Assembly (NCBI GenBank): GCA_964035015.1 | Contig: OZ036008.1 | Location: forward strand, 10,989,692-11,053,691 | Length of the DNA: 64,000 bases | Direction: 5' to 3' | Source: Corallium rubrum | Taxonomy: Eukaryota; Cnidaria; Anthozoa; Scleralcyonacea; Coralliidae | Shown: positions 55,826-64,000 of the stretch, piece after piece | Position numbering within the stretch: position 1 is the stretch's first letter | Layout of the letters: each line of letters opens with the position of its first letter | The notes under the pieces: model-generated | The model's database searches: none | The model's input: only the letters and a program-made list of their open reading frames with translations | Told to the model about the DNA's origin: nothing | Position numbers and translations under genes: made by a program

Positions 55826-57896
55826 GGTATCGAGCGGAATAAAAGACTAAAGACTATAAACTGAATGTGTATATATGTGAAACTGAGAAAACGGTTATTA
55901 ATAAACTTTCCATTTATTATTGTATACTTGATATTGTGGTAAAAATAAAAAAAATGTCTAATTGACTTAAAATCAGTTCGAGAAACTAATTTAAAACGAA
56001 TTAGTTCTACGTCTTTTAGGGCCATATCATGCACACCTGTCTTGCCAAAATTATATTTGAAAAAGTCTAAAATGTTTAAAGTGTTGTTTTTTCGTACAAC
56101 TCTCTGCATGAGCTTTTAGAAACACATACATCAAACAAAAGTTTTGAATGCATTAATTAAGCTTGACAAATATTTAAGTAGATTTCTTTGGTAAATATGC
56201 GAGCGGTATACCCAATAAGTTTGGAAGTTTCCATTTCTTTGTTGCGAAGCTCTTAAGGAATGTGCGGTAAACTGCGGTGCGCAAAGTTAAACATGGGATT
56301 CTTTTCTAATCTAAATTACACAAAAGTATGGTTTCCTGTGGTTAAACTTAGTCAAAATCACACTCAAACTGAAATTCATGGCAGTTTCTCGACATAGTAA
56401 TTACTGATGTTCTTTTGTATAACTATAATATATATAAGAAGAGTGCATGACCAAGATTGTTAAGCACGTATGGGTATTCAAGCGGTTATAATTGGCCGTC
56501 GAGTTTAATTACTTGCTAGTGGGAGGGCTTGACCAACGGTCAAAAATTCTTTACAAATCCCTTCAAATTTCTCTAAACCAAACATATTCAGCCCGTCCTT
56601 CGTGCAGGTAACAACACGTCAAAAGACAAGAGTCGCTTCCGTAAGTTCTAAAGTAAAGTAAAGGTAAGTTATCTTTCGAGTTATTTTTGCTTGTTAATTC
56701 GTATATATACCTTCTTGAGTTCTACACCGTCACAGCGTTTGTTTTTCAACTCTATCAGTAACTGACAAGGAATACTAATATTCGTTGTGCAACTCATTTG
56801 TGGCAAAAGTGTCTCGCAGAGTCGGCGCCTTCCTGACAATCAGTCAATGATTTATGGATAGGCTTGTGTATGACACTTGAAATTATAACAGCAGTGTTTT
56901 AAGAAGACAAACTAAATCTGACAGACCATCAAGGACATACAAAATGCCTACTTCAACGGCAAACAGTCTGCTCTTAACCAGTTAACCGATATTAGTCGAT
57001 CATTCAAATTCTGTTTCGCGTATGAATTGTGCGGTAATATACACAAAGTGTTTGTAGTGCATCGTACCGCCTTGCGCTGGACGTTTTCACTTCAGTCTTC
57101 GTTTTTAAAACAAAATCATTTTAGGCAGTTGAAATCTCCAATGGCAATGCTTTGGATTGTCATCAAAAATTCCTTTATAGGGCACTTTGGTCAGGCTTTG
57201 CTTTCCTAATTAATGAAATACGTTTTTGCTTGACAACGTGGCTTATTTACTAACAATACAATGAGGTCACTTTCAAAAAATTTATGAAAAACCCATCGGT
57301 ATGAACCTTTGCAGTAGGTGAAACGGTTTAACGATCATTTTGAAATTTAATTGCTGTTTTGAATTTTTGTGGTCAGTGATGTCTATGCGTGTACAGTAAA
57401 GCAATAAGAAGAATGAAATATCGTTCATGGGCAGCGAAACATACAACGTCTTGTTTTTGCTTGTTATGGCGACAAACCGCCAACACTGAATTGATTATAT
57501 ATAAACTATAATAATGCAATGATATTCAGTGAGAAAGTATGCATATAATTGCTTACGGTGATTTATTATGTAAAGCTTGAAAAGGACGCTAATACCCATT
57601 AACACTGATCAGACCCGGAGAAGACGATAATTTGGAAGTTAAATTTTGGAATTGGGGCAAGTCAGACTAGAACATTCTTGATGGTTTAATATTCTAGTTG
57701 TTTCCCTAAAATGTTGGTCGGAAAACTGATTGCCGTTTAATGGTCAGAGAGGTTTAACCGTGTAATTCGAAATAGGATTGCTTCGATAAAATGTATGCAT
57801 AATATTACCTGGCGGAAATAATATGACAGTGTCAGGAATATAAATTGCCCTTTTAACAGGCAAGTTTTCGCAAGAGGTTCTCAGTTCACTCAGTAG
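55823..57896. other. Two kilobases without a supported gene
   Basis: The sequence looks unique. ORFs up to 60 codons (57027-57209) have no domain, and the 138-codon minus-strand frame (55693-56109) runs into TA repeats and foldback DNA. Undetected small exons are possible. Confidence 0.45.
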
Positions 57897-58163
57897 TCTG
57901 GTGTTAGACACAGTAATATAGTCTGATGTTAGACAGAGCAAAATAGTCTGGTGTTAGACAGAGCAAAATAGTCTGGTGTTAGACACAGTAATATAGTCTG
58001 ATGTTAGACAGAGTAAAATAGTCTGGTGTTAGCCACAGTAAAATCGTCTGGTGTTAGACACAGTAAAATAGTCTGGTGTTAGACACAGTAATATAGTCTG
58101 ATGTTAGACAGAGTAAAATAGTCTGATGTTAGCCAGAGTAAAATAGTCTGGTGTTAGCCAGAT
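57897..58163. repeat. 25-bp satellite, block 2
   Basis: About ten units of GTTAGACAGAGTAAAATAGT and CTGGT, some with ACAGTAATATAGTCTGATG, organised as alternating variant pairs. Same family as block 1, 46 kb away. Confidence 0.9.
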
Positions 58164-58297
58164 AAGTAGGGACAAAATGTACAATTGCCTGTTAAAGGGT
58201 AAATGTAAAAGGGGGTGTTTTCACGAGGTCGGCCTGAATTTTGCATTTCAGTTTTTGTTTACATGAGGCAGGCCTTGAAACTATACAGGCTTTGTTA

Positions 58298-58840
58298 CCG
58301 TAATTATTCGAATAAACGCCGCGGCGTTTATTAAATTTTTGGCGCTTCAGGTGCGGCGTTTATTCGAGGGCGGCGTTTATTCGAGGGCGGCGTTTATTGC
58401 AAATTTTGTAACAACTGTGAATTTATTAAAAAACTAAGAATAAAATTCATATGTCTTTTAAATATATATAAATATATATGAAAATTGAACTGTTCACTGT
58501 CTTATATAATGACTAAGTTTCATTCTATTTCAATGTCACTGTCTCCTTCGTGGTCCGAGTCTAACAGCTGAATAGTAGGGCATGCCTCTTCAACATCGGA
58601 AGACGTGTATTCTTCAGTGTCGAAAGGATTCGTTTCTGGCTCGTCGAGAATATCCAGTTGTGATTTCAGGACGGCTTGTCCAGTGTTGCACGGCTGTCCC
58701 TCCTTGAAACAGTGAATCGCATCATCTTCAGGTGCGGCGTTTATTCGAGGGCGGCGTTTAATAATATTTTTGCTTGTCCCTGCGGCGTTTATTCGAGGGC
58801 GGCGTTTATTCGAGGGAGGCGTTTATTCGAATAATTACGG
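58298..58840. mobile_element. pogo/Tc1-like TIR element
   Basis: Ends CCGTAATTATTCGAATAAAC and complement, bordered by TA on both sides. GGCGTTTATTCGAGGGC is repeated several times near each end. The interior holds a transposase C-terminal remnant. Confidence 0.8.
58520..58729 (-). pseudogene. Transposase C-terminal remnant (pogo-like, tentative)
   Basis: The minus-strand frame reads EDDAIHCFKEGQPCNTGQAV, then acidic EEYTSSDVEEACP and DSDHEGDSDIEIE, stop at 58520-58522. The CFK.GQPC segment and acidic tail resemble the end of CENP-B/pogo-type transposases. That assignment is from memory of the family and the catalytic part is missing. The TA borders agree. A deletion derivative of an autonomous element is the simplest reading. 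Confidence 0.45.
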
Positions 58841-59056
58841 TACGCTGTTACTCCAAGAATTGTGTCAATTGCCTTACAGCTCATGACCGCCGGAGAATCA
58901 TTATTTTATGTGGATTTGACACCAATCTCATTTAAAACAACGTATTGAGTTGAGAGATGAAAGAGATTCAGTTCTGTCTAGCGGCTGACCTGAGAACTGA
59001 ATCCCAGTCCGGACTCATGAAAACGATCTGTATACACAGGAAAAAACGGTCAAAAA

Positions 59057-59535
59057 ACATTAATGGGAATTTTAATGGTAAATTGCTAATTCCCATTCAA
59101 AATACCATTAATGGGAAAGTAGAACTGTTCCCATTAATGGTTTTTTTATAAAAAACATTAATGGTAATAAAAAATACATTAATGGGAACACTTCTACTTT
59201 CCCATTACTGGTTTTTTATAAAAAACATTAATGGTAATAAAAAATACATTAATGTATTTTTCAAAAAATACATTAATGGGAACAGTTCTACTTTCCCATT
59301 AATGTTTTTTTTATAAAAAACATTAATGGTACTAAAAATACATTAATGGGAACAGTTCTACTTTCCCATTAATGGTTTTTTTATAAAAAACATTAATGGT
59401 AATAAAAAATACATTAATGGGAACAGTTCTACTTTCCCATTAATGGTATTTTGAAAAGTCCATTGATGTTTTTTTTATAAATACCATTAATGATTTAATA
59501 CAAGAACTAATGTGTTTTTTGTGAAACACATGAAT
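59057..59535. repeat. Left subterminal array (CCCATTAATGG palindromes)
   Basis: About five units of AAAAATACATTAATGGG, AACAGTTCTACTTTCCC and ATTAATGGTTTTTTTATAA, each unit itself palindromic. Confidence 0.85.
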
Positions 59536-59579
59536 GTATTTCTATTTACATTTATGTATTTAATTGAAAATTTAAATCC

Positions 59580-59880
59580 ATTCAAAAACTCAATAATTCA
59601 TGAGGAAAACACAAAGAAAATCAGTACCATGTCCGTGGTTTTATATATGATAAAGAATCCTCTTGGTTTACATACTAGTAAACTTTAGCTTTGATTTTCT
59701 CGGCTTAGACAAGGTTATTTTTCAAACTTACTCCACCAATGAACTTACCAAGTGGTTCGTTTTTGAAGTCGTTCAATAACTCGCAGTTCGTGTTTTATCA
59801 GATATAAAAACACTCGGCTTCGCCTCTTGTCTTTATATCTGATAAAACACTCCTGCTAGTTTATTGAACAGTACTTTACG
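59580..59880. repeat. Dispersed repeat with TTTATATCTGATAAAACACT palindrome, copy 2
   Basis: Nearly identical to 14165-14470, nested in the 3.07-kb element. Confidence 0.75.
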
Positions 59881-60475
59881 GTTTTTATTAAAAAAAACAT
59901 GAATGTATTTCTATTTATGGTAAGTCAGTTGAAAAACCACAAATGCGTTTCGATCTCTATTGATCGAGTCAATTATTGGTTTTATTAAACTATTTTTTTA
60001 ATAATTATTTTTATCTAGAAACTATTAATTGAATAAACGTAGACAATACAGTTGCTGAGTTGTAAACATGAACTGCGAAGCGAACAATTGCTCAAAAGTA
60101 GGGTGAACGGCAACATTTGAAGTTCGAAGAAGAATTAACGTGGAGCTCATAAAAAACAGATAATTAAGAAACTGAACCCAAAACCATATAATAAATGGAT
60201 TATTAACCTCTTTTGCTCTGTATATGTACTGGAAAGTATCTGCCTTGGGTTTTCTCGCACAAACATTGCTCCGTCGTCGTTCGGTTTATAACTTGATTTA
60301 ATTAACTACATAAAAGATAAAGGCTTTTACTTTGCGTTGTACATTATTTTGTGGAGGTCACTGGAGATCGACTTCCCTGATGGTTTTTGGAAAGGTAAAT
60401 GTTTTTTCACAACAGCAACATCTTTGCACATCTCCTCTACAAGCCTCCTTACTTTCATCTGCTCCCCAATCAGAT

Positions 60476-61238
60476 TAATCCACCACAGCTGCACCATCAA
60501 TCTTTTGCTCTAAAATTTGTTTAAATATTTATATATATACACATAGACCGGATAAAGTTTGAAATGGCGATTGAGAAATTAGGAAATACAAACACATAAT
60601 GGGCACAAAAACATACATATATATAGGCACATGTAATTAAGCCCTAATCAAATGAGAACGCAAGTCATCGCAAGTTGGCAGTCACGAATTTCTGTGGCCG
60701 TGTGGCAGTCGTCCGAACACCCAAATTAACAAAATAAAGATTTCATGAGTGTTTTAAATAAGTTTTAACTTTGCCACGGTACATAATATTTTTGGGAAAT
60801 TATTCAGAGCGGCTAGCTGAGATAGCGTAACCGGCAACTTGACTTGCGTTCTCGTTTGATTAGGGCTTTATTAACAATGAAAGCAAAACAAGTTTATAAT
60901 CAGTAGCCAAGCAGAAAGAACATCAACAAAGACACAACTAAATTTGAAAATAAATGGCTATTGTACGCTTCAATTCCAAAGACGAATAAAACAAACAGAA
61001 ACAGTAAATCATATAAAACAAATATTCTAAAAAGTCAGTAACTCAAAACTCAGTAATTGCAGTACTAGATACGCTGAAAATCGTTGTGATATTTTCGTCT
61101 TTTTAAAAACTCACCTGTAATTTTGAATGCTGTTTCTCTCTCAAAATGTTTCCTTATCCAGGAGGAAACTTCGTCGACTGACGTTTCTCTCAGCTGCTTA
61201 TTGTTAACCTCTACGAAATCGTCGCTATCCGAACTCAT
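60476..61238 (-). pseudogene. SAM-like domain gene fragment, two exons, inside a TIR element
   Basis: Exon 1 (61115-61238): ATG, acidic start SSDSDDFVEVNNKQLRETSV, then DEVSSWIRKHFERETAFKIT, ending ACAG before a strong GTGAGT donor. Exon 2 starts at 60510 after TTTTAG, in the matching phase, with EQKIDGAAVVD. Together these follow the SAM pattern (VSSWI ... F.EQKIDGAA). A stop follows at once (60476-60478); a neighbouring frame continues plausibly (INLIGEQMKVRRLVEEMCKD, to about 60340), so a frameshift has probably broken it. SAM domains mediate protein-protein contact. A MITE (60639-60868) lies in the intron. Captured host exons, an element-encoded protein and coincidence all remain possible. 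Confidence 0.4.
60639..60868. mobile_element. MITE, AAGCCCTAATCAAA ends
   Basis: AAGCCCTAATCAAATGAGAA and CTCGTTTGATTAGGGCTT, arms continuing through CGCAAGTCA. About 230 bp, nested in the intron of the SAM-like fragment. Confidence 0.8.
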
Positions 61239-61384
61239 TTTCGAAAAAAAAATCGTTTTAAAAACCCAAAACTTTAACAAAACAACTTACTCTGATAATT
61301 GTCTTCAAAGAAATGAGAGCGAGTGCCTGGGGAACTGAGGTATTATGGGATATATATGGTTACCTGCAGTGGATGGAGTTGATG

Positions 61385-62040
61385 GACCATTGCTTGACAT
61401 TTTACATTAATGATTTACATTATCATGAATGTTTTTTGAAGAAATACCATTGATGGAAGTTAAAAACACATGAATGGTAACTCTGTGATCAATTGCTTGA
61501 CATTTTACATTAATGATTTACATTATCATGAATGTTTTTTGCCGGAGAAATACCATTAATGGAAGTTAAAAACACATGAATGGTAACTCTGTGAGCAATT
61601 GCTTCACATTTTACATTAATGATTTTACATTATCATGAATGTTTTTTGAAGAAATACCATTAATGGAAGTTAAAAACACATGAATGGTAACTCTGTGAGC
61701 AATTGCTTCACATTTTACATTAATGATTTTACATTATCATGAATGTTTTTTGAAGAAATACCATTAATGGAAGTTAAAAACACATGAATGGTAACTCTGT
61801 GAGCAGCAATTGCTTGACATTGTACATTAATGATTTTACATTATCGTGAATGTTTTTTGAAGAAATACCATTAATGGAAGTTAAAAACACATGAATGGTA
61901 ACTCTGTGAGCAATTGCTTCACATTTTACATTAATGATTTTACATTATCATGAATGTTTTTGGAAGAAATACCATTAATGGAAGTTAAAAACACATGAAT
62001 GGTAACTCTGTGAGCTAGCAATTACCATTAATGTGTTTTT
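61385..62040. repeat. Right subterminal array, about 108-bp units
   Basis: Six to seven units containing TTGCTTGACATTTTACATT, AATGATTTACATTATCATG, GAAATACCATTAATGG, AACACATGAATGGTAACTC and TGTGAGCAA. Confidence 0.92.
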
Positions 62041-62106
62041 TTAAGAATGGGAATTCATCGAAACCCATGCAAAATCATTAATGTTTTTCTCCCGTTTTTT
62101 CCTGTG

Positions 62107-63216
62107 ATAGTAGCCTAGTTTCTAGGCAGTCGGTAGGTGTCAACCGAGGAAGGCCTAGAAACAACTCTAGGCTAGATCTATAGTAAAAACACTACAACCG
62201 ACCTAAAGTCAATCCAGCCTGAGCCAGTTTAAACTGACAAAAAAATGAATGACTAAACTTAAAAAGAAGGCACATTATACAGCATAAAAGTATTGCCATA
62301 GTAACGCATTCGGTAATTTTAAAAAGTTTGAAATGAAATATATTCCTAACAAAATGATATGCTAAAATTTGAGTCCATTTGAATAACGTTTGTTGATCTA
62401 AGTCTTACTGCTAAACCAACCGAGACTATTGTATATACCATGTGATTGTAATATAATTATTCTGATTTTAATGTCTAGTCATCTAATCTTCAGATAAAGT
62501 GATCTCTCGTAGAGGAGTAGAGGTGAAAAGGATGACTCAAGGGATGACTCATAGGCGCCCGTCCAGTCTTTTCACGGCTTTTCCAAAATGTGTCATCATA
62601 GTATGTTTTTCCAAAAAGCCATAGGCGGAACACCGCTGTCAAACGCAGGGCGCTTATATACTGGGCGGTGCTGCGGGGCCTGGCAACGAGTAATTGATAT
62701 TCACCGGTCAGCGGTTGTTACAATGGTTGATAACATGACTCTTTTCCTTATCAACAATTTTTTGCTTGGGTATCAGAGGGTTATTAAACTAACTAGGTAT
62801 AAATCGATATAAAGCGGTAACATTAAAATTAAATTAAATTAAATTAAATTAAATTAAATTAAAACAAAAACATTAATATGGCTAGCAAAGTGGATTTAAA
62901 AAATATTTCAAGTTTGAGTTGGTTGACACTAATAGTGAAGATAAGGTATCAAAGCATTCAACATTGAGAGTACAACTGGTTCAAGCATTTTTATTAAAAA
63001 TTTAATAACTATTTACAAACTCAAACGTTTGCGCGTGCGTGAATTCGCTGAGTAAACACTGCAAGAGAAGTGGGAACTAGCCGTGGTGACAATAACCAGA
63101 CAGTGAAGACTGAGTAAGACTCGACTATTCATTTGTGTTTTAAAAAAAGGGACTATTCATTTGTGTTTTAAAAAAAGGGTAAAGAAAATTACGAAGGGGT
63201 AAACTCAGAATATGTA
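62107..63216. other. No gene recognised; short tandem repeats
   Basis: TTAAA pentamers at 62823-62863; two copies of a 28-bp unit (GACTATTCATTTGTG and a TTTTAAAAAAAGG end) at about 63122-63178; a small TAGGCC hairpin near 62112-62170. Confidence 0.5.
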
Positions 63217-63589
63217 TAGGTTATTTTGAGGCCACGAGGGGATATGTGATTTATTCACCAAGGGCGAAGCCCGAGGTGAATAAACACATATCCCCGAAGG
63301 GAGCATGTGCGTGTGTTTCGCCCAGAACACTAAACATGTAGATTTTCAAGTGATTATATTTGATAATAGCAAAGATATATAACTTTTTTCGATAACTTAT
63401 TATGCACATGTGACGTCAAAATGTTTAATTTGCACGTCAAACAAACTGAAGTATCTCAATAACGAAAGCAAGGAAACGAAAAAGTAAAACTGCAAAAAAT
63501 GTTACTCTATCATTTTAAATGTTCCTCTATCATTTTAAATGTTCTTTCAAATAAGACAGACTTGATATTCGTGTCATCGGGCACTTTAA
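63217..63589. mobile_element. Chimeric MITE relative of the 40966 element
   Basis: The left part is TATAGGTTATTTTGAGGC with a GATATGTGATTTATTC / GAATAAACACATATCC hairpin, shared with 26963. The right part (CATGTAGATTTTCAAGTG ... GGGCACT, TTAA) matches one arm of 40966-41437, with a 22-bp duplication (CTATCATTTTAAATGTTC). Confidence 0.7.
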
Positions 63590-63599
63590 ATAAAGTGTC

Positions 63600-64000
63600 T
63601 ATGAAGTGAAAAATTTGTTGGCATTTTTGTTGTTTTATTGTACAGAGGAACATGGCAGGAGCACTCACTGAAAATTTCAAGAGAATCTGATGCGTAGTTT
63701 TCGTGCTATCAACTCTCAAAATTTGCCATGGGTAGTTTGTTTTGGCGAAATTCGGGCTTCTTGGTAACAATGCCTTATGACGTACGCAGATGGATCATTA
63801 ATAGTGAAATCTATTGTTCTTATGCATAGTTGTCCATCTCCAATTTTGCTCCAAGAACTACGACTAGCCATGGCAAATTTTGAGAGTTTATAGCGCGAAA
63901 ACTACGCATCAGATTCTCTTGAAATTTTCAGTGAGTGCATGCTCCTGCCATGCTCCTCTGTACAATAAAACAACAAAAATGCCAACGAATTTTTCATTTC
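63600..64000. mobile_element. Large foldback element reaching the window edge
   Basis: GAAGTGAAAAATTTGTTGGC ... AACTCTCAAAATTTGCCATG is mirrored by CATGGCAAATTTTGAGAG ... GCCAACGAATTTTTCATTTC. Arms are about 130-160 bp around a centre of about 100 bp. The ORF 63510-63770 lies in it and is not supported as a gene. Confidence 0.85.

Larger units (their letters stand above)
59035..62106. mobile_element. 3.07-kb TIR element with subterminal arrays and gene-like exons
   Basis: Ends CACAGGAAAAAACGG and complement; ATA occurs on both sides as a possible 3-bp duplication. After the TIR, both sides carry tandem arrays built on ATTAATGG/CATTAATG. The interior contains two other repeats and a SAM-like two-exon fragment. 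No transposase is recognised, so it is probably non-autonomous. Short TSD, CAC start and subterminal arrays suggest a CACTA/EnSpm-like relative, but this is inference. Confidence 0.7.

Noticed and set aside
63510..63770. 86-aa minus-strand ORF
   Set aside because: It spans the junction of a MITE and a foldback element.

Overview
The window is animal nuclear DNA, AT-rich and repeat-dominated, most likely from a cnidarian (anthozoan-like) or another early-branching marine invertebrate. This rests on the style of two orphan class A GPCR genes, on introns with GT-AG borders, and on the mix of Penelope-like elements, CR1/L2-like and APE-type LINEs, 5S-derived SINEs, and hAT, piggyBac, Tc1/pogo and foldback elements. 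No operon, bacterial promoter or bacterial RBS is present. The species is not determined.

Host genes. Only two genes are clear, both on the minus strand and about 28 kb apart: GPCR-A (2112-4047, two exons) and GPCR-B (32109-33212, one exon). They share unusual TM3 residues (Tyr at 3.32, Glu at 3.36, ERF/ERV in place of DRY) and are diverged paralogues. Each has a hAT-like element a few to about 70 nt beyond its stop codon. A weak candidate exon at 26.4 kb lies downstream of TATA and IRF-like motifs.

Layout. 0-5 kb: CCCTG-rich repeat, an inverted-repeat element, a hAT remnant, GPCR-A. 5-31 kb: mostly non-coding mobile DNA: a SINE and its tail array, LINE tails, a 25-bp satellite, AT arrays, many foldback or TIR elements (several with clean target-site duplications) and a Penelope-like remnant with a GIY-YIG domain at 24.5-25.4 kb. 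31-37 kb: GPCR-B between hAT elements, then another Penelope-like 3' end and a 5S-derived SINE. 37-43 kb: a CR1/L2-like LINE nested in an inverted-repeat element, and a TTAA-flanked palindromic element. 43-51 kb: a nested stack in which a nearly complete APE-type LINE (44.4-49.5 kb) sits inside a CTCA array, which sits inside a CTTA array, next to a 5S-derived SINE. 51-64 kb: further SINE copies, tetra- and pentanucleotide arrays, a second satellite block, a pogo-like element with a transposase tail, and a 3.07-kb TIR element (59035-62106) with subterminal repeat arrays and an apparent two-exon SAM-like gene fragment.

The most notable signals are the LINE placed in a matching microsatellite, a recurrent hairpin (CTGANGA, stem, GAAACG) whose stem covaries between repeat families and is linked to Penelope-type 3' ends, the SAM-carrying TIR element, and a set of foldback elements sharing ends but not interiors. 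Apart from the GPCRs, almost every long ORF in the window is retroelement or microsatellite sequence.
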